Shown here: piece by piece, positions 15,589 through 24,604 of the stretch | Numbering within the stretch: the first letter of the stretch is position 1 | Layout of the letters: every line of letters begins with the position of its first letter | Source of the DNA: Opitutaceae bacterium | GTDB taxonomy: Bacteria; Verrucomicrobiota; Verrucomicrobiia; Opitutales; Opitutaceae | Length of the DNA: 50,221 nucleotides | Assembly (NCBI GenBank): GCA_003151515.1 | Contig: PLXS01000018.1 | Coordinates: 1-50,221 of the forward strand | Direction of reading: 5' to 3' | Notes under the pieces: model-generated | The model's database searches: none | Seen by the model: only the letters and a program-made list of their open reading frames with translations | What the model was told of the DNA's origin: nothing | Position numbers and translations under genes: made by a program

Positions 15589-16703
15589 TCCGCCGCCTTG
15601 AACGCATGGGCCTGGGTCGTGGCATTCTCCGTCCTGTTCAGGCAGTCCAGGATGAACTCCCCGAAGAAGCGGTAACCCACCTTGCCCGCCACGTCGAAGC
15701 GGTGCTCGCCTCCCTTGTCGACAAGATAGACGTGGTCGCTGGCGGGATCCCGCGCGACGTCCACGTACTTGCGAAGCTCCAGGGTGCCCTCCGTCCCCAC
15801 GACGAAGGTGCGGCCGTCGCCCCAGGTGCTCAAGCCCTCCGGCGTGAACCAGTCGACCCGCACGTAGTTGAGCGCCCCGGAGCTTCCCGTCATGCAGGCC
15901 TCGCCGAAGTCCTCGAGCTCGGGCTTGTCCGGGTTGGCGAAGTTGGCGACCGCCGCGTGCGTGACCACCGCGTCCTCGGAGCCGCTGTAGGCCAGGAACT
16001 GCTCGAACTGGTGGCTTCCCAGGTCGCAGAGGATGCCGCCGTACTTCTCGCGCTCGAAGAACCAGGCGGGCCTCGTCGCCTTGGCGAGCCTGTGGGGTGC
16101 GATGTTGATGACGTGGATCACCCGACCTATCGCTCCGCGCGCGAGGAGGTCGGTCGCGAACATGGCCGACTCGTTGTGGAGCCTCTCGCTGTAGTAGACC
16201 ATGTACTTGCGCCCCGTGCGCGCGACGACGGCCCTTGCCTGCTCGAGCTGCTCCAGCGTCGTGAACGGCGCCTTGTCGCTGAAGTAGTCCTTGCCCGCCT
16301 CCATGATGCGGCAGCCGATGGGGCCGCGCTCCGAGGTGATGGCCGCGCAGGCGACCAGGCGCACCTCGGGGTCGGCGAGGACCTCGTCAAGGGAGCGCGC
16401 GGCCCTGGCCTGGGGATACTTGGCCCTGAACGCATCCACCTTCTTCGGATCGGGATCGTAGACCCACTTGAGGGTGGCCCCGGCCTCGAGGAGGCCGTTG
16501 CACATGCCGTTAATGTGGCCGTGGTCCAGGCGGATGGCCGCGAAGTTGAACTCGCCGGGCTTGACGACCGGGTTGGGCTTTGCCGTGGGCGCGTAGTTCA
16601 TGCCGTCGGATTTCTGGAAGGCGGCCTGGGCGGCCACTTTGGGCGCCAGGGCCCCGGAGGCGAGCGTCGCCGCGGAGGCTGTTAGGAATTCTCTTCGGTT
16701 CAT
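15546..16703 (-). CDS. Tat-exported Gfo/Idh/MocA family oxidoreductase
   Basis: 385 aa. The N-terminus is a twin-arginine signal (MNRREFLTASAATLASGALA, RR at 3-4), so the folded protein is exported, as in many secreted members in Planctomycetes/Verrucomicrobia. The Rossmann part is atypical at its glycine motif (AAIRLDHGHINGMCNGLLEAGATL), but the rest fits: VYDPDPKKVDAFRAKYPQ, LVACAAITSERGPIGCRIMEAGKDYFSDKAPFTTLEQLEQA, and the C-terminal sheet with ICDLGSHQFEQF-type motif (ILCDLGSHQFEQFLAYSG). It probably acts on a sugar or sugar-derived substrate with NAD(P). It follows the secreted protein gene at 16737-17462 by 33 bases on the same strand and is likely co-transcribed. Its 3' end lies in direct repeat B. 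Confidence 0.88.
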   Translation of the reverse strand: MNRREFLTASAATLASGALAPKVAAQAAFQKSDGMNYAPTAKPNPVVKPGEFNFAAIRLDHGHINGMCNGLLEAGATLKWVYDPDPKKVDAFRAKYPQARAARSLDEVLADPEVRLVACAAITSERGPIGCRIMEAGKDYFSDKAPFTTLEQLEQARAVVARTGRKYMVYYSERLHNESAMFATDLLARGAIGRVIHVINIAPHRLAKATRPAWFFEREKYGGILCDLGSHQFEQFLAYSGSEDAVVTHAAVANFANPDKPELEDFGEACMTGSSGALNYVRVDWFTPEGLSTWGDGRTFVVGTEGTLELRKYVDVARDPASDHVYLVDKGGEHRFDVAGKVGYRFFGEFILDCLNRTENATTQAHAFKAAELCLRAQAAAKRVA

Positions 16704-16736
16704 GGGAGGGGTTTGCCTGGTGCCGGCCCCGGGGAA

Positions 16737-17462
16737 TCAGGGCTGGGCGCCGAGGAGCGAGAGCTGGGCCTGGCAGCCGCCGATGATCCGGTAGAGGCGG
16801 TTTATCTCAAGCATCTCGTCCTCGGTGAGCTTCTTCTTCGGGATCGAGCGGTCGAGGTAGAAGATCTTCGTCATGGGGTTGAACTCGAGCTCGCCCCCGG
16901 GGAACGCGACCCCGGGGTTCAGGTTGGAGGTCACGTACGCAAACCTCGAGTAGTTGCCGAGCTCCTGGGTCTTTCGGATGTCGACCGTGTTGAAGTCCGG
17001 CGTCGCGGCGCCCGGATGGAACCAGGCGTCGCCGTAGGGCACGACGCCCTTCAACTCACGCGTGATCGGCACCGAGGGGGGAGGCTGGTTCACGATCAGG
17101 TCAACCCGAGTGATCGCATCCTTGAGCTTCCTTTTCGCCTCGGCGATCTGCTCGGCGGGCGTCCCCGGCTGGCCCGGGGCCCGCGTCGGGGCCGCGGTCG
17201 GCGCGGGCGCAGCAGCCTTGACGGAGACGACCACGCCGTCCCTCACCTTGACCGTCATGTCGGGGTAGGTGAGCACCTTGACCGATCCTGCGTCAATCAG
17301 GCTCCTCGGCTGGCCCTTCTCGGCCAGGACCTTGTCGTAGGTGTCGCCGACATCGACGGCGCGCGCCAGCACCGCCGCGAATAGGAAAAGGCCGATGAGC
17401 GCCGCCAAGGGACGGCGAAAACCCGCCCCGGCGGGGCGCATGCTCGTTTTGCTCATGCTCAC
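16737..17462 (-). CDS. Secreted protein of unknown function
   Basis: 241 aa. Signal peptide with core PLAALIGLFLFAAVLARA, cleaved before VDVGD. Residues 36-80 (VGDTYDKVLAEKGQPRSLIDAGSVKVLTYPDMTVKVRDGVVVSV) have the pattern of SmpA/OmlA-like (BamE-fold) repeats that compare a small lipoprotein domain with a start condition. A Pro/Ala linker follows, then a ~140-residue C-terminal domain (GDAWFHPGAATPDFNTVDIRKTQE, SNLNPGVAFPGGELEFNPMTKIFYLDRS). No enzyme motif. First gene of a probable two-gene unit with the Tat-exported oxidoreductase. Confidence 0.7.
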   Translation of the reverse strand: MSMSKTSMRPAGAGFRRPLAALIGLFLFAAVLARAVDVGDTYDKVLAEKGQPRSLIDAGSVKVLTYPDMTVKVRDGVVVSVKAAAPAPTAAPTRAPGQPGTPAEQIAEAKRKLKDAITRVDLIVNQPPPSVPITRELKGVVPYGDAWFHPGAATPDFNTVDIRKTQELGNYSRFAYVTSNLNPGVAFPGGELEFNPMTKIFYLDRSIPKKKLTEDEMLEINRLYRIIGGCQAQLSLLGAQP

Positions 17463-17632
17463 GGGTATTCTTGGGGTTGCTCCCGCCCGGCGCGAACCCG
17501 GGCGAACGCACTATGCCCCGGTTGTAAGATGGGGCAAGGCAATGACGCAAACGGGCCCCTCCCAGAAGAAAGGTCTAGGCTGCGGGTGGGATTGGTGTTA
17601 ACTGGCCGGGGTCCACACCACCCAAGGCACCC

Positions 17633-18733
17633 ATGTCCACGGACCGCCCGAAGCCCGATCAAGCCAGCGCGTCCCCCGCAAGCCCGGGGGCCGACCCGGG
17701 CGCGAAGGCCGAGGTCAGGGCGCTCATGGACGCGGGCGTCCGGGAGCTTGACGGCGGCAACCTCCCCGGCGCGGTCGAGGCCTTCGAGAAGGCGATGCGG
17801 CTCGACCCCACCGATCCCTGGCCCTTCTACAACCTGGGGGTCGCCAAGGCGCGCGGCGGCGACCTGCCGGGCGCCCTCTCCAACCTCTACGCGGCCATCT
17901 GGCTCAAGGGCGACTTCGCGCGGGCCTTCAACGAGCTTGGCATCGTGAAGCTTCGCATGAAGGACTTCGCCGGGGCGCTCCAGGAGTTCACGAGGGCGGC
18001 CGAGGCGGACCCGAAGGCGGCCGGCGCCTTGAAGGATGAGGGGGGCGAGTCGCAAGCCCAGAGCGACCAGGCGCTTGCCATCCGCGCCTACGACATCGCG
18101 ATCGGCCTCGCCGCGGACAGCGAGCTCCTGCTTGGCCGCGGCGACGCGAGGCGGCTTGCCGGCGACCGCGCCGGCGCGATCGAGGACTACGGCCGCGCGC
18201 TCGAGCTCAACCCGCGGGAGGCCCGGGCGCTGATCGCCCGCGGAAACGAGCTCGTCGAGGCGGGGCGCCACGCCGAGGCCCGCTCGGACTTCGAGCGGGC
18301 GATCGAGATCGACCCGCTGCTGCCCGACGCGTACAACGGAAGGGGCGTGTGCCGGTGCGCCCAGGAGGACTACATCGGCGCCGTCGAGGACCACGACCGC
18401 GCGCAGCAGCTCGACCCCGAGCTGACCTCGGCCTTCTTCAACCGCGCAAAGGCGCGCACGCTCCTGGCCGACTACCAGGGGGCGATCGCCGACTACGACC
18501 AAGCCCTGCGCCTGAGGCCGAGATACCCGGAGGCCTACCTCATGCGGGGGAAAGCCTGGAGCATGCTCCAGGATCTGGACCAGGCGGTCGCGGACTATTC
18601 CGCGGCGGTAACCCTGAAGCCCGACTACGCGGACGCGTACCGCAACCGCTCGATCGCGAAGAGGAGGATGGGAGACGTCGAGGGCGCCAGGGAAGACGAC
18701 CAGGAGTGCCGCCGGCTGGCCGCGGGCGGCTGA
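17633..18733 (+). CDS. Tetratricopeptide-repeat protein
   Basis: 366 aa, cytoplasmic, essentially all TPR. After a disordered Pro/Ser start (1-24), successive 34-residue units follow: ALMDAGVRELDGGNLPGAVEAFEKAMRLDP, WPFYNLGVAKARGGDLPGALSNLYAAIWLK, FNELGIVKLRMKDFAGALQEFTRAAEADP, then four or more further units ending VADYSAAVTLKPDYADAYRNRSIAKRRMGDVEGAREDD. About nine repeats in total. Such proteins are scaffolds for protein complexes; no partner is evident. Convergent with the CDGSH gene, 11 bases apart. Confidence 0.9.
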   Translation: MSTDRPKPDQASASPASPGADPGAKAEVRALMDAGVRELDGGNLPGAVEAFEKAMRLDPTDPWPFYNLGVAKARGGDLPGALSNLYAAIWLKGDFARAFNELGIVKLRMKDFAGALQEFTRAAEADPKAAGALKDEGGESQAQSDQALAIRAYDIAIGLAADSELLLGRGDARRLAGDRAGAIEDYGRALELNPREARALIARGNELVEAGRHAEARSDFERAIEIDPLLPDAYNGRGVCRCAQEDYIGAVEDHDRAQQLDPELTSAFFNRAKARTLLADYQGAIADYDQALRLRPRYPEAYLMRGKAWSMLQDLDQAVADYSAAVTLKPDYADAYRNRSIAKRRMGDVEGAREDDQECRRLAAGG

Positions 18734-18744
18734 CGCCCTTTCCG

Positions 18745-18981
18745 CTAAAGCCTCGAGTGCGACCCGTCGCAGAAGGGCTGGCCCTTCGTGTGCCTGCAGC
18801 CGCAGAAGGCGACCTTGCGCGCCGCCGCGATGTCGACCTTCACCGGGGAGAAGCCCGTGCCCTTGTGCGATCCGTCGCAGAACGGCTGGTCCTTCGAGTT
18901 GCCGCAGGCGCACCAGAAGTAGGTGCCCGGGGCCATGTCCCTGACATACGGGAATCTCTGGGCGACAGTGGGATTGCTCAT
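18745..18981 (-). CDS. Double CDGSH iron-sulfur protein
   Basis: 78 aa from ATG 18981, preceded by GGAAAA; longer upstream frames are not family-like. Two CDGSH-type motifs: CACGNSKDQPFCDGSH (about 24-39) and CGCRHTKGQPFCDGSH (about 60-75). Each supplies three Cys and one His to a redox-active, labile 2Fe-2S cluster, as in mitoNEET-like proteins; bacterial tandem forms fold as one unit with two clusters. Likely an electron or Fe-S carrier or redox sensor in the cytosol. The gene stands alone between convergent TPR and divergent membrane-protein genes. Confidence 0.93.
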   Translation of the reverse strand: MSNPTVAQRFPYVRDMAPGTYFWCACGNSKDQPFCDGSHKGTGFSPVKVDIAAARKVAFCGCRHTKGQPFCDGSHSRL

Positions 18982-19235
18982 TTTTCCAGTGGGTTTCAGG
19001 GGCCCGCACTGGCGGTGCCCTTGGCCCAAACCTATCCGCAAATCCGGCCTTCGCCAATGAAAAGGGGCCCGGCGGCCGGCGCGCCTCCCAATTAATGCGC
19101 AGCTTTGGACAAAGGGAGGCGCGTGGCCTTGGGCCCGGGTTGGTAAGCTCACGGCAAGCGCATGAGCGATTGTCGGAATACCCCCCTGGTTTCGACGGCG
19201 GCGGCCGCCGGCCCCCGCGTCCCCTGAACGTCCCG

Positions 19236-20912
19236 ATGGATCACGAGCCGGCAGTAACGCCCCCCGATCCGCGCGACGCGGGGTTCAAGAGCCTCGAGGC
19301 GCGTGTCGCCCGGATCGAGGCCTACCTGCGCCTGGACGAGGCGGCCGCGGTCCAGAAGCCGGCGACGGCCGCGCCGGGGAGCGACGAGGACCTCGAATTT
19401 CGCATCGGCCAGGAATGGTTCGCCAAGGTGGGCATGGCCGCCCTCGGGGTGGGCGTCGCCTTCACGCTCTCCCTCCCGTATGCGGGCCTGCCGGCGGCCG
19501 CCCCCTCCGCCGTGGGGTACGCCCTCTCGGCCGGGCTGTTCCTCCTCGCGCGCTTCTGCCCGCCCCACCTGGAGGTGGTCTCCGGCTTCGCGCGCGCGAC
19601 CGCGATGGCGCTCTTCTATTTCTCGGGGCTAAGGCTCTGCTTCTTCGGTGAGCGCCACGCCCTTGCGGCGGGCTCGGCCGCGGCAGGCCTCGTCCTGGCG
19701 GCCAGCGCCGCGGCCAACGTCGCCATCGCGTACCGGCGGCGCTCGCCGTGGCTCTTCGGCCTGGCCCTCGTCACGGGCTACGCGACCTCGCTGGCCGCGG
19801 GCTCACCGGCCTTCGGCCTCGTGCTTGTCGCCCTGTTCTCGCTCGCGGCCGCGGCGGCCGGCGCGCGCCTCGGGCTTCCCGCGCTCATCGTGACCGCCAT
19901 GCCGCTCGCCTACGCGGCCTACATCCTCCTGGCGCTCGGCAACCCGCTCCTCGGGGGGGCGGCGCAGTTCGCGGCCGTGACGCCATGGGCCCCGGCCGTC
20001 GTCCTCGTGTGCCTGGCCGCGTTCTCGATGGGGCTCCTTCGCGCGACGCGCGGCGACCGGGAGGCCATGATGGGCAACGCGGCCATCTTCCTGAACGCCT
20101 CCGTCGGGTTCCTGGTCTACCTGGCCCACACGCTGGCCTGCTACCAGGAGGTGTTCGTCGCCGCGCAGGTCGGCGCCTCGGCGGTCCTCCTCGCCCTCGC
20201 GTTCCCGCACGCGCGCCAGAAGGACGGCATAGGATCCTTCGTCTGCGCGATGAGCGGCTTCGCGGCCTTGAGCTTCGCCATCATGAAGGCGACGCACCCG
20301 CCGGACGTGTTCGTGTGGCTCTCGGTCCAGAGCGTCATCGTGGTCGCGATGGCGATCTGGCTCAGGTCGAGGTTCATCATCGTCGCCAACTTCGTCATCT
20401 TCCTGGGAATCCTCGCAAGCTACGTGGCCGTGGCCGGGGAGGAGAGGGGGATCAGCATCGGCTTCGGCGCCGTGGCCCTGGTGACCGCAAGGCTCCTCGG
20501 CTGGCAGCAGCAGCGCCTGGAGCTGCGCACGGGGCTCATGAGAAACGCCTACCTGGTCGTGGCGTTTTTCGTCTTCCCGTACGCGCTCTACCACCTGGTG
20601 CCCGGCGCGTGGGTGGGCCTGGCCTGGGTGGGGGCGGCGCTCCTCTACTACGCGATCGCCGCGATCCTGCACAACCCGAAGTACCGCTACATGGCCCACG
20701 CGACGCTGCTCCTGACGGCGCTCTACCTCTGCGTCGCCGGGATCAGCCGCCTTGAGCCCCTTTTCCGCAACCTCTCCTTCCTCGTCCTGGGCGCCGTGCT
20801 TGTCGTCGTCTCGCTCGTCTTCACGCGCCTAAGGACGCGCGCGCGGGCCCGCGGCCAGGGCGGGTCGAATGCGGGGCCTCCCGGCGCAGCCGGGGGTCAA
20901 GGCACCTCGTAG
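19236..20912 (+). CDS. Polytopic membrane protein (DUF2339-like)
   Basis: 558 aa from ATG 19236; the 47 residues upstream in frame are not hydrophobic or family-like. A short coiled-coil-like N-terminus (FKSLEARVARIEAYLRLDE) precedes FRIGQEWFAKVGMAALGVGVAFTL and about 13-14 transmembrane helices running to residue ~530. This arrangement of a small cytosolic helix followed by FRIGQ/WxxKVG and many helices is that of the DUF2339 family of uncharacterised inner-membrane proteins. The tail is Arg/Gly-rich. Overlaps the convergent NHL-protein gene by 16 bases. No transporter signature can be named. Confidence 0.8.
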   Translation: MDHEPAVTPPDPRDAGFKSLEARVARIEAYLRLDEAAAVQKPATAAPGSDEDLEFRIGQEWFAKVGMAALGVGVAFTLSLPYAGLPAAAPSAVGYALSAGLFLLARFCPPHLEVVSGFARATAMALFYFSGLRLCFFGERHALAAGSAAAGLVLAASAAANVAIAYRRRSPWLFGLALVTGYATSLAAGSPAFGLVLVALFSLAAAAAGARLGLPALIVTAMPLAYAAYILLALGNPLLGGAAQFAAVTPWAPAVVLVCLAAFSMGLLRATRGDREAMMGNAAIFLNASVGFLVYLAHTLACYQEVFVAAQVGASAVLLALAFPHARQKDGIGSFVCAMSGFAALSFAIMKATHPPDVFVWLSVQSVIVVAMAIWLRSRFIIVANFVIFLGILASYVAVAGEERGISIGFGAVALVTARLLGWQQQRLELRTGLMRNAYLVVAFFVFPYALYHLVPGAWVGLAWVGAALLYYAIAAILHNPKYRYMAHATLLLTALYLCVAGISRLEPLFRNLSFLVLGAVLVVVSLVFTRLRTRARARGQGGSNAGPPGAAGGQGTS

Positions 20913-23146
20913 ACCTCGACCAGCGCGATGCCGGTGTCGTTGCCGGCCCCGGCCACCCCCGCGGTGTAGTTGCCGGGCGGAAGCGTGACCAGGAGCGCCG
21001 AGTCCAGGCTCGACGAGGCCCAGGAGAACGCGCCCACCTGCGAGGCGACGGCGGCGATCTCCGGGTCGCCGCCCCAGACCGTGTTCGACGCCACGACGAC
21101 GGTGGTCGCCGTCGTCACGTTGTTGAGCGTGAGCGCAGGGTCCGGAAGCGTGCCGGTGAGGTTGAAGGGGGCGAGCGCGAGGGTGGGCCCCGACGCGCGG
21201 ATGAGGACCGTCTTGGCCGTCGTGCCCGCGATCACGAACCCGGCGAAGACCACGTTGGCGCCCGTGCCGACCTGCACGCGGGCCGACAGGTTGGTGAGCC
21301 TGGGCGACGCGAGGGTGTACGTGCCCGCAGGCGTCGCGTCGTAGACCTCGACAAGCGCGACCCCGGTGTCGCCGCTCGCCCCGGCGATCTGCGCCGTGTA
21401 GCCGCCCGCGGGGAGCGACGCGAGTATCGCCGAGTCGAGGCTCGTCGAGGCCCATGGGAAGGCGCCCACCGAGGCCGCGGCGGTCGCGATCGGGGCGTTG
21501 CCGCCCCAGCCGTCGTCCGTCTGCAGGAGGGTCGAGGTCTCGTTCGGGTTGCCCTGGTAGAGCTGGAGCTGCGGGTCGGGGAGGACGCCGGGGACATTGT
21601 AGGGGGCGAGGCCGAGCGTCGGGCCGGTGCCGCGGATGAGGACAGGCTGGTCGCCGGAGGTGCCCGTCGGGCCGACCGTGAAGCCGGCTATGATGATGGT
21701 GCCCCCGGTGCCCGCCTGGGCGCGGCACGAGATGTTGGTCAGCCGGCCGGGATTCGAGGTGCTGGCGACCGTGAGCGTCGCGGGGCTGCTCTGCGCGGGT
21801 CCCGTCGCGTTGGTGGCGACGCAGGTGTAGGAGCCGGCGCTTGCCGCCGTGACGCCGGATACAACCAGCGTCGGGCCGGTGGCGCCCGAGATGTCGACTC
21901 CGTTCGAAAGCGCCGTGCCGTTGAGGTACCACTGCAGGGCGGGGGCTGGCAGGCCCTGCGCCCCGGAATGGAAGACGACCGTGTCGGCGGTCGCTATCGT
22001 CTGGCTGACCGGCTGCACGGTTATGGTCGGGGCGATGTTCGCCGCCTCCGTGCCGGAGTAGATGACGTAGCCCTGGCTGCTGGCGACGTAGAGCGTGCCG
22101 TTCGAGGCGAGGGCGATGCCGGCAGGGACGTCGAACAGGGCCGAGGCGCCCGTGCCCGCCGCGTTCGCGAACGAACCGGGCGTGCCCGCCAGGGTCGTCA
22201 CGACGCCCGCGGGCGTCACCCTGCGTACCGTGCTGCTCTGGCCGTCCGTGACGTAGAGGTTGCCCGAGCCGTCGATCGCGATGCCCCGGGGGCTGTGGAA
22301 GAGGGCCGCCGAGCCCGTCCCGTCCGCGAAGCCGGAGACCCCCGGCGAGCCCGCGAGCGTCGTGACGGCGCCGGCCGAGGTTATCTTGCGGATCGTGTTG
22401 TTGCCGGAGTCCGCCACGTAGATGTTGCCCGAGCTGTCGAGGACAAGCGCGATCGGCTGGTTGAAGAGCGCGCTCGTTCCCGTCCCGTCGGTGCTGCCCG
22501 GGGCGTCGGCGACCCCGGCGACCGTGGTGGTGACGCCGCCCGAGGTGATCTTGCGGATCATGTCATTGCCGAAATCGGCGACGTAGACGTTGCCGCTCGA
22601 GTCGACCGCGACGCCGAAGGGCTGGCTGAACTCGGCGTCGGCGCCCGTCCCGTTCACGGACCCGCCGGTGCCGGCGTCGCCCGCGAGAGTCGTGACGATG
22701 CCGGCCGAGGTGATCTTGCGGATCAGGTCGTTGCCGGTGTCGGCGACGTAGAGGTTGCCGTTCGAGTCGACCGCGACGCCCGAGGGCTGGTTGAACTGGG
22801 CCGCGGCCCCCGTGGCGTCCGTCGAGCCGACGGAGCCGGCCGTGCCCGCCAGGGTCGAGACGGCGGCGGAGGTCGTCACCTTCCTGATGGTGGCATTCTT
22901 CTTGTCGGCGACGTAGAGGTTGCCCTTCGAGTCGATCGCGATCCCGTAGGGCTGGTTGAACTCGGCTGCCGAGCCGGTGCCGTCCGAGCTGCCGGCTGTC
23001 GCGGGCGAGCCCGCGAAGAACCCGAAGGTGTACGGCGTCGCGTAGTCCTGGGCCGCCAGGGGGGTGGCGATGCATGCCAGGATGGGCAGCCAACGCGTCA
23101 GGCGTCGGCGCAGTTGCGCGGCGGTCGGGTGGGCGGGCGTTTGCAT
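20897..23146 (-). CDS. Secreted NHL-repeat protein with Ig-like and paired C-terminal domains
   Basis: 749 aa from ATG 23146, giving a signal peptide (RRRLTRWLPILACIATPLAAQ). Residues ~30-345 hold six NHL beta-propeller blades of the form GIAIDSKGNLYVADKKNATIRKV, each followed by VSTLAGTAGS-like strands. Then an Ig-like domain (PTITVQPVSQTIATADTVVFHSGAQGLPAPALQWYLNG and SYTCVATNATG). The C-terminus carries two ~130-residue repeats starting RLTNISCRAQAGTG and RLTNLSARVQVGTG, each with VLIRGTGPTL-like and GDTGVALVEVYD-like ends. I associate these with Opitutaceae secreted proteins. Probably a surface or extracellular binding protein. An upstream in-frame extension to 23632 has no signal and is rejected. 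Confidence 0.9.
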   Translation of the reverse strand: MQTPAHPTAAQLRRRLTRWLPILACIATPLAAQDYATPYTFGFFAGSPATAGSSDGTGSAAEFNQPYGIAIDSKGNLYVADKKNATIRKVTTSAAVSTLAGTAGSVGSTDATGAAAQFNQPSGVAVDSNGNLYVADTGNDLIRKITSAGIVTTLAGDAGTGGSVNGTGADAEFSQPFGVAVDSSGNVYVADFGNDMIRKITSGGVTTTVAGVADAPGSTDGTGTSALFNQPIALVLDSSGNIYVADSGNNTIRKITSAGAVTTLAGSPGVSGFADGTGSAALFHSPRGIAIDGSGNLYVTDGQSSTVRRVTPAGVVTTLAGTPGSFANAAGTGASALFDVPAGIALASNGTLYVASSQGYVIYSGTEAANIAPTITVQPVSQTIATADTVVFHSGAQGLPAPALQWYLNGTALSNGVDISGATGPTLVVSGVTAASAGSYTCVATNATGPAQSSPATLTVASTSNPGRLTNISCRAQAGTGGTIIIAGFTVGPTGTSGDQPVLIRGTGPTLGLAPYNVPGVLPDPQLQLYQGNPNETSTLLQTDDGWGGNAPIATAAASVGAFPWASTSLDSAILASLPAGGYTAQIAGASGDTGVALVEVYDATPAGTYTLASPRLTNLSARVQVGTGANVVFAGFVIAGTTAKTVLIRASGPTLALAPFNLTGTLPDPALTLNNVTTATTVVVASNTVWGGDPEIAAVASQVGAFSWASSSLDSALLVTLPPGNYTAGVAGAGNDTGIALVEVYEVP

Positions 23147-23510
23147 GGGTCGATTCGAGCCTGTTGCGGTACTGGATAACTGCCCCCTGGGTCGAGGCCA
23201 TAAGCCGGTTCGCGGCGCTTCTGCCGCCGTTTCCCCCGGGCCGTGCCTGTGGATCATCTGGGTGCACAGAAGAGGACGGCGAAAACTGCGCAAAGGTTCC
23301 GGGCAGGGCGCGAATTTCTTCCGCGGGCAGGGCGCCACCTGCAAGCCACTGGCGCAGGAGGGCTTGCGGTGCGAGCGGGCCGCCGAAAAGGCCCGGTTGC
23401 GCGGGGATGATTCCAGGTCATCCTTGGCCCCGAACGCGACGGTCGGCTCCGGATTGGCCTGTGGCCTGCTTCGTCGCCCCAAGGCAAACAACCTTCCCTC
23501 CCCCAATCCT
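23147..23510. other. Intergenic region between divergent secreted-protein genes
   Basis: About 360 GC-rich bases. Frames on both strands are continuations of the flanking genes beyond their signal peptides and show no family features. It should contain promoters for both genes; I see no clear consensus hexamers or strong hairpin. Confidence 0.4.
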
Positions 23511-24563
23511 ATGCACCTTCGAACGCTGGCAAGCCTCGTGGCCGTAACGGCTTTCTCGTCCGCGCCGGCGCGGGCCGACCTGATCCGCCCCAAGGTCATG
23601 ATCCTGACGACCTTTGAGATCGGCGCCGACACCGGCGACAGGCCGGGCGAGCTCCAGTACTGGGTGGAGCGCGAGCACCTGGACGGGAGCCTCGAGGTCC
23701 CGGGGCTCGCCCATCCGATCCGCTACAACGGCGCCGGCGTCTACGCCATGGTGACGGGCACCTGCAACCGAAGCGGCCTGGGCGTCATGCTTCTCGGGAT
23801 GGACCCGCGCTTCGACCTGTCGCACACCTACTTCATGATGGCGGGGATCGCCGGCGCGGACCCGGACCGGGCGAGCGTCGGCAGCGCCGCCTGGGCCCAG
23901 TGGGTCGTCGACGGGGACAACGTGAACGAGGTCGACGACCACGACGCCCCGGCCGGCTGGCCCTACGGGATCATCCCCTACGGCGCCACCGCTCCGGACC
24001 AGGCCCCGGGTCCGGGCGACTGGAGCCAGAAGCCGATGGCGTTCCAGCTCGACCCCGGCCTCGTCGCCTGGGCCTACCGGCTGACGAAGGACGTGGCGCT
24101 GGGCGACTCGCCCGAGACCGCCCGGTACCGGGCCCTCTACACGAACCACCCGAACGCGCAGCGGGCGCCCTTCGTCCTCTTGGGCGACACGCTGGGCACC
24201 GCCCGCTACTGGCACGGGCCGGCGCTCACGCGCTGGGCCGAGCGCTGGTGCGAGATTTACACGGGGGGGAGGGCCCGGTTCGTCATGACCGAGTGCGAGG
24301 ACCAGAGCATCTCCTACGCCCTGCACGTGCTGGGCAACGCCCGCCGCGTGGACCCGCGCCGCTACCTCGTCCTGAGGACGGCCAGCAACTACTCCGAGCC
24401 CCCGCCGGCGAGGGACCTGGTCCAGAACCTCCTGACCGGCGAGGAAAGCGGCACGGGCCTCGCGGTCGAGTCCGCCTACCGCGTGGGCTCGCCCGTGGTC
24501 CACGCGCTTGTCGCCCATTGGGACGCCTACGGGGCACAGGTCCCGAAGGCGGACTCGCCATGA
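23511..24563 (+). CDS. Purine nucleoside permease (NUP) family protein
   Basis: 350 aa from ATG 23511. Signal peptide (TLASLVAVTAFSSAPARA), then the NUP family pattern: IRPKVMILTTFEIGADTGDRPGELQYWVEREHLD, VYAMVTGTCNRSGLGVMLLGMDPRFDLSHTYFMMAGIAGADP, AAWAQWVVDGD and GWPYGIIPYGA. The family is named for fungal nucleoside permeases but has a nucleoside-phosphorylase-like fold, and bacterial members are exported proteins of unclear activity. Here it could bind or process nucleosides in the periplasm. Because the window also encodes a deoxyribose-phosphate aldolase compartment, a role in supplying (deoxy)nucleosides is conceivable, but that is inference. First gene of a same-strand run to 32.9 kb. 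Confidence 0.87.
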   Translation: MHLRTLASLVAVTAFSSAPARADLIRPKVMILTTFEIGADTGDRPGELQYWVEREHLDGSLEVPGLAHPIRYNGAGVYAMVTGTCNRSGLGVMLLGMDPRFDLSHTYFMMAGIAGADPDRASVGSAAWAQWVVDGDNVNEVDDHDAPAGWPYGIIPYGATAPDQAPGPGDWSQKPMAFQLDPGLVAWAYRLTKDVALGDSPETARYRALYTNHPNAQRAPFVLLGDTLGTARYWHGPALTRWAERWCEIYTGGRARFVMTECEDQSISYALHVLGNARRVDPRRYLVLRTASNYSEPPPARDLVQNLLTGEESGTGLAVESAYRVGSPVVHALVAHWDAYGAQVPKADSP

Positions 24564-24604
24564 GCGGTGTTGCCTGATCCCGCGGCGTGCGTCATCAAGC
24601 CTGC

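Noticed and set aside
17459..19057. 532-aa minus-strand open frame
   Set aside because: Antisense to the TPR gene and in a different frame from the real CDGSH gene.
22000..23000. CRISPR-like periodic repeats
   Set aside because: The periodicity comes from NHL blades in a coding sequence; repeats are degenerate and spaced by coding, not by unique spacers. No CRISPR array is visible anywhere.
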